The notes beneath the pieces were generated by a model, which was not told the origin of the DNA, ran no database searches, and saw nothing but the letters and a program-made list of their open reading frames with translations. Shown here one piece after another: positions 53,576 to 62,425 of a DNA stretch of 64,000 bases. Numbering within the stretch: position 1 is the first letter of the stretch; each line of letters opens with the position of its first letter. The translations under genes were made by a program, and so were the position numbers. The stretch comes from Actinospineispora acaciae DSM 45401 (GTDB taxonomy: Bacteria > Actinomycetota > Actinomycetes > Mycobacteriales > Pseudonocardiaceae). The stretch lies in the NCBI RefSeq assembly GCF_000620785.1, contig NZ_JIAI01000003.1, forward strand, positions 620,001-684,000, written 5' to 3'.

Positions 53576-54396
53576 CCCGCCTCCCGAACGGCCCTCGAGC
53601 CGGGCGCGGCCGCTTCCCCGGCGAACCCGGCGGTTCGCGCTACGGACCCGACCGCCACCGACCCGCCGACCCCGGCCACCGCTCCCCCCGGCCCCGGCAA
53701 CAGCACGGAGACGGCCCGCCCCCGATGCGCCGCCCCACGGCCGCCGACCCGCACCCTGGCCCTCCGGCAGCGCAGCCTGCCCGCACCGCCGCCGGCCAGC
53801 CCGTGCCACTGCCCGGCCGCCGTGCCCACCTCCAGGTCGGCCCCCGGCCAACGGCCGACCGGGAGCAGCACCGCGCCGCGATGCCTCGCCCTGGCCGCCA
53901 GCCGCTGCCGGTCGCCGGCGCGCAGCCGCCCCACCCCGGCCACCGCCACCAGGTCCACGCCGTCCAGCAGCGCGGCGGTGACCGCCACCAGATCGGCACC
54001 GGGGCGAGGCACCAAAGCCACCCTGGCCAGCACCAGCCCCGCCTCCTCGGCCGCGACCAGCCCCACCGTGGGCATCCCCACCAAGGCACACCAGGCGCCC
54101 CCGGCGGACGCCTCCGCCACCAGCCCCAGCAGCAGCGACGTCGAGGACCGGACAGCGACCGTGCTCCCCCGGCGCAACCCCCCGCCGGGCAGAACCGAAC
54201 GCAACGGCGCCGCGACCGGCAACACCCGTTCGCCGTCCGTCGGCGCGGCCCGAGCCCGGTGGCCCTCCGAGGCCCGCGTCGCACGGCCGAGCAACCTCCT
54301 GGCCTCCCTCAAACGCGCCGCCCTCGAGTCGGACCCTCCTTCCGATGGCGCCGACGCCCGTTCCGCCGACGCCGCTCCGGCCGCCAACCCGGTCAC
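53572..54396 (-). CDS. imuA': ImuA', RecA-like accessory protein of the SOS mutasome
   Basis: This protein of about 274 residues precedes imuB and resembles the RecA/SulA-related ImuA' group: LPGGGLRRGSTVAVRSSTSLLLGLVAEASAGGAWCALVGMPTVGL looks like a degenerate P-loop region of RecA type. It probably helps place ImuB and DnaE2 at lesions. GTG at 54396 is preferred because AGGGAGG lies six bases upstream; ATG 54462 would start within the LexA box. The gene has Ala/Arg/Gly-rich low complexity, so the identification rests partly on its operon with imuB. Confidence 0.75.
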   Translation of the reverse strand: MTGLAAGAASAERASAPSEGGSDSRAARLREARRLLGRATRASEGHRARAAPTDGERVLPVAAPLRSVLPGGGLRRGSTVAVRSSTSLLLGLVAEASAGGAWCALVGMPTVGLVAAEEAGLVLARVALVPRPGADLVAVTAALLDGVDLVAVAGVGRLRAGDRQRLAARARHRGAVLLPVGRWPGADLEVGTAAGQWHGLAGGGAGRLRCRRARVRVGGRGAAHRGRAVSVLLPGPGGAVAGVGGSVAVGSVARTAGFAGEAAAPGSRAVREAG

Positions 54397-54461
54397 CGCA
54401 ACCTCCCTGATGGGACCGCTCACGCGACGCCGGAGCGCCGCGTGTAACACCTCCATTGACA

Positions 54462-54477
54462 TCGAACATCTGTTCGA
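54462..54477. promoter_or_regulatory. LexA (SOS) box between imuA' and the sigma-like gene
   Basis: TCGAACATCTGTTCGA is a perfect TCGAAC-N4-GTTCGA site in the divergent gap. It lies 66 bases upstream of the preferred imuA' start and 56 bases upstream of the GTG of the rightward sigma-like gene. It may therefore repress both directions. Confidence 0.9.
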
Positions 54478-54532
54478 ACAGAATAATCCCCATGAGAACG
54501 CGTTCAGTCAAGGCGCTCAGGAGGGGCTCACT

Positions 54533-56176
54533 GTGGCCACGGGCAGTAGCACGCTGGTCAAAGTTGATAGCGACGGTGGGTTGGTTCTCGGCACGCTGGC
54601 CGGGGATCGAGCGACCTTTGCCGCCCTCTACGACCGCTTCGCCGCTCCGATCTACGACCTACACCTGGCGCTGCTTCGCGACCCCGCGCTCGCCGCCGAG
54701 GCCAGCCACCAGACGTTCCAGCGCGCCGTCGCGAACCTCAACCACCTCGGCGAGCCCTCCCAGCTGCGCCCATGGCTCTACTCCATGGTCTATCGGCAGG
54801 GCAAACCCAGCGGTGCGAGCGCCGCCGCCTCGGGCGGTCCGCAGTCCCGGCCGGGCGACGATCCGCAGGCGGTCATCTGGCGCGCCGTACCCGAGCTGAA
54901 CCGGCTGGACCGCGCGCTGTTCACCCTGCACCTCCGGCACGGGCTGGACTTCTCCGAGATAGGCACGATCGTCGGCATGTCCGCCGACCGCGCCCGGTCT
55001 CGGCTGGACAAGCTGCGCGTGCGCCTCGATCCGGCATTGCGCCCGCTGCTCCAGTCCCGGCTCGCCCCACCGCGGCGGCCCGGCGGCCCGCCCAACAGGC
55101 CGCCGCCGTCCTTCGACGAGCTCCTCGCCAGCCACCCGACCCCGCTGCGGGTCGCCGTACCGCTGGCCACCCCACCGGCGGCGCTGCGAGAGCGGGTCCT
55201 GCGGGAGATCCCGCTGATCACCGCGCACCAGGGGCTGCCCCGGCCTCGGACACGGGCGGCCTGGATCACCACCGTGGCCAGCGTGCTCGTCATCGTGATG
55301 GGCACCGCGCTGTTCGTGCACCGGAACATGGAGCGCAAACCGGTGGTGGCCGTCACCTTCGGCCCGTCCTCCGAGCTCTCCCTGTCGACCACCGTGATCG
55401 ACCTCGGGGCCACCAACTCGACCTCGACCGTGACGCTGGACAACACCGGCAAGAACCGGCTGTCCTGGCGCACCGACCCGGGGGCTCCCTGGCTGAAGGT
55501 GCAACCGGCGTCCGGCTCGCTGGACGGTGGCCAGTCCCAGGAGCTGACGGTCGTCGCCGACCGGGGGGCGCTGCCGCAGGAAGGCGACGGGCGCACCCAG
55601 CTCAAGGTCAGCGCCGCCGACGGCCAGGGCGAGGCGGAGGTCTCGGTGGCCCTGCGCGAGGAACGCCCACCCGCGATCATCAACCCGAGGGCGAGCAGCA
55701 CCAGGATCGGGGGGTTCGGCTGCCCGACGGTCGCGACGATCAGCGCCACGATCCGGGACGAGTCGCCACCGGTCCGTGTCGTCCTGGTCGGTCCGGGGCA
55801 GCAGACACAGCCGATGCAGCCCAGCGGCGAGACCTACTCCGGACGAATCGGGTCTGGCTCCGGCGCCAACGTCGTCTGGAAGATCATCGCCACCGACTCG
55901 CGGAACAACACGGCGACCAGCCCGGCCCAGGTGATCGCGAACGCCGACTGCATGGCCCGCCCGTCGCCCAAGCCACCGCCCAGCGCCAGCCTGCGGCCAT
56001 CGGTGAGCAGCCGGCCGTCGACCGGCGCCACCGGCAGGAGCACGTCACCGGACGACAGCGACAGCCCCGGCTCCACCGGGCGGCGCACCCCCTCCAACGG
56101 CGACGACGGCGACTCACCAGGAAGCGGGAGCGGCAGGGGCGAGGACCCGTACGGCGGCGGCCGGTTCGGGTTCTGA
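54533..56176 (+). CDS. Sigma-70-like protein fused to membrane segment and BACON/Ig-like domain
   Basis: This 547-residue protein has a sigma region 2-like part (about 18-88, RATFAALYDRFAAPIYDLHLALLRD...RPWLYSMVYR) and a region 4-like helix-turn-helix (about 120-172, LDFSEIGTIVGMSADRARSRLDKL). A linker with one membrane segment (about 243-264) follows. The outside part contains a BACON-like beta domain (about 280-375, with WLKVQPASGSLDGGQSQELTVVAD), another Ig-like region, and a Ser/Pro/Asp-rich tail. GTG at 54533 follows GGAGG. It is a possible membrane-tethered ECF-type regulator. It stands opposite the SOS imuA' gene with a shared LexA box. Confidence 0.8.
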   Translation: MATGSSTLVKVDSDGGLVLGTLAGDRATFAALYDRFAAPIYDLHLALLRDPALAAEASHQTFQRAVANLNHLGEPSQLRPWLYSMVYRQGKPSGASAAASGGPQSRPGDDPQAVIWRAVPELNRLDRALFTLHLRHGLDFSEIGTIVGMSADRARSRLDKLRVRLDPALRPLLQSRLAPPRRPGGPPNRPPPSFDELLASHPTPLRVAVPLATPPAALRERVLREIPLITAHQGLPRPRTRAAWITTVASVLVIVMGTALFVHRNMERKPVVAVTFGPSSELSLSTTVIDLGATNSTSTVTLDNTGKNRLSWRTDPGAPWLKVQPASGSLDGGQSQELTVVADRGALPQEGDGRTQLKVSAADGQGEAEVSVALREERPPAIINPRASSTRIGGFGCPTVATISATIRDESPPVRVVLVGPGQQTQPMQPSGETYSGRIGSGSGANVVWKIIATDSRNNTATSPAQVIANADCMARPSPKPPPSASLRPSVSSRPSTGATGRSTSPDDSDSPGSTGRRTPSNGDDGDSPGSGSGRGEDPYGGGRFGF

Positions 56177-56296
56177 CGGGCGGCCGGTGCCGCGGCTGGA
56201 GCACCGCCGGCCGGGTATGGACTCCGGGACCTGATGTGCACCATATTGGGCCGCGCTCGGTCCGAGCCCGTCGGCCGAGCCGAATGGGGAGGGACG

Positions 56297-56866
56297 ATGA
56301 GCGACGTCGACGTGCTGGAGAGCGTGCTGACCAAGGATGCCGCGCTGCTGGCCGGCGTGAGCGGCGAGCAGGCGGGCGCCCCGACGCCGTGCCCAGGCTA
56401 CGACGTGCGCGCCCTGACGAACCACATCGTCGGGTGGGTGCGGGTGTTCGCGGCGGCGGCCAACGAGCGGTCCGCCGGCATCGATCCGGCTGAGTTCGTC
56501 AGCACCGACCCGGTGGCGGAGTTCCAGGCCGCCGCGACGGAGCTGATCGACGGGTGGCGCACCCGGGGCGTGGACCGCTCGGTGCGCCTGACCGGCCCGG
56601 AGGTGCCCGGGCGGATGGCGTTGGCCATGAGCCTCATGGAGTACGTCACGCACGGCTGTGACCTGGCGATAGCGACGGGCCAGGACGTGCCGTTCAGCGA
56701 CGACGAGCTCGCCCTCACCCTGGAACGCGCCCGCGCCACGCTGCCCGAGCAGTTCCGAGGGGAGGGCAAACCCTTCGGCCACATCGTCGAGGTGCCCGAC
56801 GACGCCCCGATGGTGGACCGCCTGCTGGGCTTCATGGGACGGCAGCCGTCGCGGGCGGTGCGTTGA
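56297..56866 (+). CDS. TIGR03086 family metal-binding protein (mycothiol-dependent maleylpyruvate isomerase-like fold)
   Basis: This 189-residue four-helix DinB/MDMPI-like protein carries PCPGYDVRALTNHIVGW with a likely metal-binding His and EYVTHGCDLAIATGQD, the usual C-terminal family motif. Members of this group are thought to be metal-dependent and linked to mycothiol in actinobacteria. The ATG at 56297 follows GGGAGGG. It converges on purH with 15 bases between them. Its substrate cannot be read from the sequence. Confidence 0.87.
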   Translation: MSDVDVLESVLTKDAALLAGVSGEQAGAPTPCPGYDVRALTNHIVGWVRVFAAAANERSAGIDPAEFVSTDPVAEFQAAATELIDGWRTRGVDRSVRLTGPEVPGRMALAMSLMEYVTHGCDLAIATGQDVPFSDDELALTLERARATLPEQFRGEGKPFGHIVEVPDDAPMVDRLLGFMGRQPSRAVR

Positions 56867-56881
56867 CGCGGGCGCCGCGCC

Positions 56882-58477
56882 TCAGTGCGCGAAGTGCCGG
56901 GTGCGGGTGAGGTACAGCGGCACTCCGGCGGCGGTGGCGGCGGCGGTCACGGCGTCGTCGCGGATCGACCCGCCGGGCTGGACGACCGCCCGCACCCCGG
57001 CCTCCAGCAGCAGCTCGAGCCCGTCCGGGAACGGGAAGAACGCGTCGGACGCGGCTACCGAGCCGGCCGCCCGGTCGCCGGCGCGCCGCACCGCGAGGCC
57101 GGCGGCGTCCACCCGGTTCACCTGGCCCATCCCGACCCCGACGGTGGCCAGGTCGTGGGCGAGCAGGATCGCGTTCGACCGCACCGCCCGGCAGGCCCGC
57201 CAGGCGAACGCCAGATCGGCCAGGGTCGCGTCGTCCACCGGGTCGCCGGTGGCCAGCTCCCACTTGGTCGGGTCGTCGCCCGGAGCGTCGACCATGTCGC
57301 GGCTCTGGACCAGCATGCCGCCGCTCACCGCCCGCAGCTCGGCACCGGGCCCGGGCACCCCCGCCACCCGCAGCACCCGCACGTTGCGCTTGCGGGCGAG
57401 CACCTCCAACGCCCCGTCCGCGTACGACGGCGCCGCCACGACCTCGGTGAACACCTCCGCGACCTGCTCCGCCATCGCAACGCTGACCTCACGGTTCGCC
57501 GCGATCACACCGCCGTAGGCGCTGACCGGGTCGCAGGCGTGCGCCTTGCGGTGGGCGTCCGCGATCGAGGCGGCCACCGCGATGCCGCACGGGTTGGCGT
57601 GCTTGATGATCGCCACGCACGGGTCGCGGTGGTCGTGGGCGGCACGCCAGGCGGCGTCCGCGTCCAGGTAGTTGTTGTACGACATCTCCTTGCCGTGCAG
57701 CTGCTCCGCGCCGGCCAGGCCCTCCGAACCGCCGCCGGGCGCGGCGACGTACAGCGCGGCGGCCTGGTGCGGGTTCTCGCCGTAGCGCAGGCCGGCCCGG
57801 CGCCGCCAGGTCGCGCCCATCCAGGACGGGAACCGGTGCGCGGCGTCGACCTCGCCGGCGCCGGACGCCGCCTCGGGGGCCAGCACGTTGCCCATCCACG
57901 ATGCGACGGCGACGTCATAGCCGGCGGTGTGCCGGTACGCCTCGGCGGCCAGCCGCTGCCGGTCGTCCAGGGCGAACCCGCCGGCGGCGATCTGCTCCAG
58001 CGCCCAGGCGTAGCGCGACGGGTCGACCAGCACGGCCACGCTGGCGTGGTTCTTCGCCGCCGCCCTGACCATGGCCGGGCCGCCGATGTCGATCTGCTCG
58101 ACGCACTCCTCCACGCCCGCGCCGGACGCCACCGTCTCGGTGAACGGGTAGAGGTTGCTCACCAGCAGGTCGAACGGGGCGATCGAGAGCTGGCCGAGCT
58201 GGGACAGGTGCTCGGGCTTGCGGGTGTCCGCGAGCAGGCCGGCGTGGATCCGGGGGTGCAGCGTCTTGACCCGCCCGTCCAGGCACTCCGGGAACGAGGT
58301 GACCTCCTCCACCCTGGTCACCGGCACCCCGGCGTCGGCGATCCGATGCGAGGTCGACCCGGTGGAGACGATCTCCACGCCGGCCGCGTGCAGGCCGGTG
58401 GCCAGGTCCAGCAGGCCGGCCTTGTCGTAGACGCTGATCAGCGCGCGCCGGATCGGCCGGCGCTCGGAAGGACTCAC
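56882..58477 (-). CDS. purH: Bifunctional AICAR formyltransferase/IMP cyclohydrolase
   Basis: This 531-residue enzyme catalyses the last two steps of purine synthesis, from AICAR to IMP. The N-terminal cyclohydrolase part has RALISVYDKAGLLDLATGL, STGSTSHRIADAGV and TLHPRIHAGLL. The C-terminal formyltransferase part has ELHGKEMSYNNYLDADAAW (written here in part), IIKHANPCG and FPFPDGLELLLEAGV. The GTG at 58477 overlaps the purN stop by four bases, so the two are coupled. Confidence 0.96.
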   Translation of the reverse strand: MSPSERRPIRRALISVYDKAGLLDLATGLHAAGVEIVSTGSTSHRIADAGVPVTRVEEVTSFPECLDGRVKTLHPRIHAGLLADTRKPEHLSQLGQLSIAPFDLLVSNLYPFTETVASGAGVEECVEQIDIGGPAMVRAAAKNHASVAVLVDPSRYAWALEQIAAGGFALDDRQRLAAEAYRHTAGYDVAVASWMGNVLAPEAASGAGEVDAAHRFPSWMGATWRRRAGLRYGENPHQAAALYVAAPGGGSEGLAGAEQLHGKEMSYNNYLDADAAWRAAHDHRDPCVAIIKHANPCGIAVAASIADAHRKAHACDPVSAYGGVIAANREVSVAMAEQVAEVFTEVVAAPSYADGALEVLARKRNVRVLRVAGVPGPGAELRAVSGGMLVQSRDMVDAPGDDPTKWELATGDPVDDATLADLAFAWRACRAVRSNAILLAHDLATVGVGMGQVNRVDAAGLAVRRAGDRAAGSVAASDAFFPFPDGLELLLEAGVRAVVQPGGSIRDDAVTAAATAAGVPLYLTRTRHFAH

Positions 58478-59157
58478 GGGATGCTCACCTCTCGTCCGGT
58501 CACGGTGGCGCCGCGGCGGGCCAGGCCGGCCACGGTGTCCACCAGCAACCGCCGTTCTTCGGTCTTGATCCGCTCGTGCAGCGCGGCCTCGGTGTCGCCG
58601 GCCAGCACGGGCACCGCCCGTTGCGCCAGCACCGGCCCGGTGTCCACCCCGGCGTCCACCAGGTGCACTGTGCAGCCGGTGACCTTGACGCCGTAGTCCA
58701 GCGCGTCACGCACCGCGTGCACGCCGGGGAACGCGGGCAGCAGCGCCGGGTGGGTGTTCAGCACCGGGGCGCCCACGCCGGCCAGGAAGTCCGGGGACAG
58801 CAGCTTCATGAACCCCGCGCTGACCACCAGGTCCGGTCGGTGCTCGGCGACCGACTTGGTGAGCGCCTCGTTCCACCGCTCGCGGTCCGGGTGCTGGCGC
58901 AGCGACACGGCGAACGTCGGCAGGCCGGCGCGCCCGGCGCGGGCCAGGCCCTCGATCCCGGTGCGGTCGGCGCCGACGGCGGCCACCTCGGCCGGGTAGT
59001 CGCCCGCCGAGGCGGCGTCCAGCAGGGCCTGGAGCAGGGTGCCCGAGCCGGACACCAGGACGACGATCCTGGCCGGGACCGGCAGCTCCAGCCGGTACGG
59101 GGCGTTCGACGTGCTCAGCGTGGACTCCTCGACTCCCCTGCTCGGCGGGGCCTTCAA
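58474..59157 (-). CDS. purN: Phosphoribosylglycinamide formyltransferase
   Basis: This protein of up to 227 residues transfers a formyl group from 10-formyltetrahydrofolate to GAR, the third step of purine synthesis. The motifs ARIVVLVSGSGTLLQALLDA, LVVSAGFMKLLSP, NTHPALLPAFPGVHA and GCTVHLVDAGVDTGPVL include the catalytic Asn, His and Asp. The start is unclear. TTG at 59157 opens the frame but lacks a ribosome binding site, while AGGAG further in precedes a CTG. The true N-terminus may be up to 14 residues shorter. Confidence 0.94.
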   Translation of the reverse strand: MKAPPSRGVEESTLSTSNAPYRLELPVPARIVVLVSGSGTLLQALLDAASAGDYPAEVAAVGADRTGIEGLARAGRAGLPTFAVSLRQHPDRERWNEALTKSVAEHRPDLVVSAGFMKLLSPDFLAGVGAPVLNTHPALLPAFPGVHAVRDALDYGVKVTGCTVHLVDAGVDTGPVLAQRAVPVLAGDTEAALHERIKTEERRLLVDTVAGLARRGATVTGREVSIP

Positions 59158-59262
59158 GCCTAGACGGCGGCCGCTTCGGGTCGTGCGCGGGCGGTGGGCG
59201 CCGGGCCGGGGCGGTGGGCTTGTTCACCCGGAAGCAGGGCGCCGGCCCGCGATCAACTGCCT

Positions 59263-59288
59263 ACTGTGATCTGGCCCACAGTTATAAC
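59263..59288 (+). promoter_or_regulatory. Promoter with ACTGTG/CACAGT operator before the DUF1059 gene
   Basis: An inverted repeat ACTGTG-N8-CACAGT spans 59263-59282. The next six bases, TATAAC (59283-59288), make a good -10 box about 20 bases upstream of the ATG at 59308. The dyad covers the -35 region, so a bound protein would be expected to repress. Confidence 0.6.
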
Positions 59289-59307
59289 GAAATCCGGGAA
59301 GTGTGCC

Positions 59308-59799
59308 ATGAGCCGCATGATGCTCGACTGCCGTGAGATGCCCAGCGAGTCGGGCTGCACGTTGACCCTGATCGGCGAGGAGGACGAGGTGGTGCGCGCC
59401 GGCGCGGCCCACGCGGTCGACGTGCACGGCCACGAGGACAACGAGGAGCTCAGGGCGGCGCTGCGCGCGGGGTTGCGCGACCCCGCGCTGAGCAACACCG
59501 AGCCCGGCTCGTTCGTCCAGCTGATCGAGCTGAGGACCGGACGGATCGACGACGTCAACACGCTGGTGGACCAGTGGGCGCAGGCCATCGGGGACGCCCG
59601 CACCGCGCGCTGGACCATCCAGGCCTCAGACCGGGACCGCCCGGACACCCACCTGGCGATCGTCGAGTTCCCCAGCCACCGGGCGGCGATGGCGAACAGC
59701 GACCACCCGGTCACCGCCGACTTCGCGACCAAGCTTGCCAAGCTCTGCGACCAGGAGCCGACGTTCCGCAACCTGGACGTCACCCGTGTCGACGGGTGA
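59308..59799 (+). CDS. DUF1059 domain fused to antibiotic-biosynthesis-monooxygenase-like domain
   Basis: This 163-residue protein begins with a DUF1059-like region of about 55 residues (MSRMMLDCREMPSESGC, with two cysteines). It continues as a ferredoxin-like ABM fold (FVQLIELRTGRIDDVNTLVDQW, HLAIVEFPSHRAAMANSDHP). This is an unusual combination of two small stress- or ligand-type domains. The ATG at 59308 sits shortly after a strong TATAAC promoter box, and there is no marked ribosome binding site. It is divergent from purN. A function is not known. Confidence 0.78.
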   Translation: MSRMMLDCREMPSESGCTLTLIGEEDEVVRAGAAHAVDVHGHEDNEELRAALRAGLRDPALSNTEPGSFVQLIELRTGRIDDVNTLVDQWAQAIGDARTARWTIQASDRDRPDTHLAIVEFPSHRAAMANSDHPVTADFATKLAKLCDQEPTFRNLDVTRVDG

Positions 59800-59815
59800 C
59801 CCTCGCCCGGGACAG

Positions 59816-59847
59816 GCCGTCACCGGCACGCCCGTACCGGTGACGGC
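59816..59847. terminator. Bidirectional hairpin terminator
   Basis: GCCGTCACCGG and CCGGTGACGGC form perfect 11-bp arms around a 10-base loop. It lies between the convergent DUF1059 fusion gene and DUF6350 gene; its last base touches the DUF6350 stop codon. No U-tract is present, as usual for GC-rich actinobacteria. Confidence 0.8.
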
Positions 59848-61223
59848 TACTCGACGTCGACGCCGCCGTCGGACGGCTCCGCCGCTCGCCCACCGCGCCG
59901 CGAGCCGGCCCGCCCGCGCGCACCGACCGTCCGGCCACGCCCACCCGAGCGGACCGATCGCGCCCGCCCCGGCAGCAGGGACACCGTGACCGCCGGCAGC
60001 CCGAGCCAGACCAGCAGCGCCGCGCCGATGGCCGCCGGGGGCAGCTCGACCGGGTCGTACTGCCCGGCGCCCAGCCGCCCGCCGACCACCGAGGCGAGCA
60101 GCGCGAACCCGACCGCCACCACGACGACGGCCACCACCACCGAGTAGAGCCGGGGTATCGGCTCGCGGACCGTCCGCCGGCAGTGGCGGCCGAGCAGCGC
60201 GCCGGCCAGCAGCGGAAGCACGAACGCCACCACCGTCCAGGCCGGCGGCCGGGTGATCGGCATGGCGGCCATGAGCGGCACCTGGGGCAGCGGCCCCGGC
60301 GAGGTGAACAGCGGGGACGCCGACGCCGCCCCGATCGACAGCCCGGGGCCGGCCAGCCAGCCGACGGCGGCGATCACCGCGTTCGGCAGGTAGCACACCG
60401 ACAGCAGGGTGATGCCGATCCCGGCGCCCACCCCCGGCGCGGCCAGGGCCAGCCGCGCGTGCACCTCGCCGACCGCGGCCAGCAGCGCCGCGAGCAGCAT
60501 CAACGCCCCGGCGCTCGCCTGCGCGGAGGCGCCGACCCCGGCCGCGGCCAACCCGGTGCGCAGCCAGCCCGGCGCGTCCGACCACCAGGCCGGCGGCCCG
60601 GCGACCCACAGGGCGCCAGCGCCGGCGCCGGCCGCCGTGACCAGTCCCCCGCCGAGCAGCGCCGCCCACGGGGTGGCCGGCGACGGGGTGCCAGGCAGGG
60701 CCGTCGCGAGCACGGCCACCGAGGCGTGCGTGCCGGCCAGCGTGGCCACCGCCGCCGAGGCGTCCTCGCGCACCCGCGCCCCCAGCCGGCGGGTCACCCG
60801 CGCCGACCAGTACGCGGCCAGCGCGACCAGCCCGGCGGTCGGCACCAGCGGGAGCACGCCCAGCGGCGCGCCGTCGATCACCAGTGGTACCTGGTGGCCG
60901 GCCAGCCAGAGCGGGATCGCCGCGCCGAGCAGCGCGCCCGGCGCCGGCCCGGCCCCGACGGTCAGCCCGGCCAACGCGGCGACCAGCACCATCGCCAGGT
61001 AGCTGACCAGCACGCTGGCCAGCGCGGCGGCCGCCAGCAACCGGAACCGGGTGCCGGGCGAGCCTTCCGGCCGGTCACGGTCACCGTCACGGTCGGTCGG
61101 CGCACGCTCCGGGCGGTCGGCCGGCGTGCCCGGTCGGGTGTCGGCCGCCGTCCGGGCCCCGGCGCGGGGTTCGGGTTCGGCCTCCGACGACGGGTCCGGC
61201 GCGGCGCCGGATGACGAGGACAC
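59847..61223 (-). CDS. DUF6350-type integral membrane protein (Rv0955/PerM-like position)
   Basis: This is a 458-residue membrane protein with about 11 hydrophobic segments between soluble, charged N- and C-terminal tails. By order (DUF5336 gene upstream, purN and purH on the far side) it corresponds to the Rv0955 (PerM) locus of M. tuberculosis, where the product supports cell division and persistence. That assignment is from synteny and memory. The GTG at 61223 follows the DUF5336 stop by 12 bases, so they are co-transcribed. The C-terminal tail is rich in Arg and Gly. Confidence 0.8.
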   Translation of the reverse strand: MSSSSGAAPDPSSEAEPEPRAGARTAADTRPGTPADRPERAPTDRDGDRDRPEGSPGTRFRLLAAAALASVLVSYLAMVLVAALAGLTVGAGPAPGALLGAAIPLWLAGHQVPLVIDGAPLGVLPLVPTAGLVALAAYWSARVTRRLGARVREDASAAVATLAGTHASVAVLATALPGTPSPATPWAALLGGGLVTAAGAGAGALWVAGPPAWWSDAPGWLRTGLAAAGVGASAQASAGALMLLAALLAAVGEVHARLALAAPGVGAGIGITLLSVCYLPNAVIAAVGWLAGPGLSIGAASASPLFTSPGPLPQVPLMAAMPITRPPAWTVVAFVLPLLAGALLGRHCRRTVREPIPRLYSVVVAVVVVAVGFALLASVVGGRLGAGQYDPVELPPAAIGAALLVWLGLPAVTVSLLPGRARSVRSGGRGRTVGARGRAGSRRGGRAAEPSDGGVDVE

Positions 61224-61235
61224 GCGGGCGCGTGA

Positions 61236-62309
61236 TCAGCCGGTGGAGCCGCCCCGGGGACCGTCCTCGGGGCGCTGCCGGATGTATGCGGTCTTCTCGT
61301 CGGTCCCGTTGTCGCCGCCTTCGGATCCGGAGGCGCCGCCCTCGGGCTGGGTGGTGGCGGCCGGCCGTTCCGAGGCCGGCGACGGGTACGGACGTTCCGG
61401 CGTGGACGGCGGCGGCGGGTAGCCGGACTCGCCGGCGGTCGACGTCGGCTGCCGGGGCGCCGGTGGCTCGGCGGGCGGCTGCTGGGCGCCGAACTGCGCG
61501 GTCGGTTGGGAGGTCGGCGACGGCGGCTGGGAGCTCGGCTGGGAGGTCGACCCGTAGCCGCCCTGTTGCGGCACGTAGCCGCCGTAGCCACCGGAGCCGG
61601 GCTGCTGCTGGCCGTATCCGGGGGCGGCCGGGTATCCGCCCTGCCCGAACCCGGCGGACTGCGGGTAGCCGGAGTATCCGGCCGACTGCTGCGGGTACCC
61701 GCCGTAGCCACCTGGCGACTGCGACTGCCCGTACTCGGCCGGCTGCTGCTGGCCCGACGGCTGGCTCGCCCCCGGGTAGCCGTACGGAGCGCCGCCCGGA
61801 TACTGACCGCCGTACCCGCCCGGGTACTGCTGCGGGAAGCCCGGCTGCCCGACACCGGGAATGGGCGGACCGCCCCGCCCGTACGCCGACCGCGACGGCC
61901 GGTCCGAGGAGAGGTTCACCAGGCCCTGATCCACCAGCAGCGCCGCCACGGCCGCGATCAACTGCAGCACGGCGAGGAACACCGCCACGATCGCCGCCGT
62001 GCCCAGCGAACCCGATCCCTGGGTGACGGCGAGCAGCATCTGCAGCACGCCCACCACGGCGATCACCACGGCCGGAACCAGCAGCCTGCGGGTGCGGGGC
62101 AGCGCGGCGGCGCCGGCCAGGAGTCCTCCGGCCAGCACCAGGATCCCGGCCGGGCTGGTCGCCAGCGCGGTGACCCCGTCGGCGTATCCGAGTAGATATA
62201 TGATCACAGCAAGACCGAGCACCGCGAACGCGAGCGCCCTGGCCACACCGCTCACCGGCCCCGGTTCGTTACCGGGCGTCCCGGAGGGCTGACCGGTGGG
62301 GTTGCTCAT
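61236..62309 (-). CDS. DUF5336 membrane protein with Gln/Gly/Pro/Tyr-rich tail (Rv0954-like)
   Basis: This 357-residue protein has four membrane segments in the first 135 residues (VARALAFAVLGLAVIIYLLGYADG onward). A long cytosolic, low-complexity tail follows, with repeated YPGGYGG/GYPQ units and a final acidic stretch. This layout matches the mycobacterial 34-kDa antigenic protein Rv0954 family. The ATG at 62309 is fixed by AGGAGG six bases upstream. The tail is of the kind that may form condensates or bind partner proteins; that is speculation. Confidence 0.85.
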   Translation of the reverse strand: MSNPTGQPSGTPGNEPGPVSGVARALAFAVLGLAVIIYLLGYADGVTALATSPAGILVLAGGLLAGAAALPRTRRLLVPAVVIAVVGVLQMLLAVTQGSGSLGTAAIVAVFLAVLQLIAAVAALLVDQGLVNLSSDRPSRSAYGRGGPPIPGVGQPGFPQQYPGGYGGQYPGGAPYGYPGASQPSGQQQPAEYGQSQSPGGYGGYPQQSAGYSGYPQSAGFGQGGYPAAPGYGQQQPGSGGYGGYVPQQGGYGSTSQPSSQPPSPTSQPTAQFGAQQPPAEPPAPRQPTSTAGESGYPPPPSTPERPYPSPASERPAATTQPEGGASGSEGGDNGTDEKTAYIRQRPEDGPRGGSTG

Positions 62310-62425
62310 CGCGACCTCCTGCTTCATGACGCTGCCCGCGACCGAAGACCGGCCCGTCGGGCGGTGGTGGGCTCGCCCCCGCACGGTAGTGCGCGGCCCT
62401 GTGAGCCCACCACCACGCCGCGCGG

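Noticed and set aside
51692..54532. Upstream extension of the sigma-like gene frame
   Set aside because: The open frame continues far upstream but is antisense to imuA' and imuB and has no protein-like character. A GGAGG-led GTG at 54533 is the credible start.
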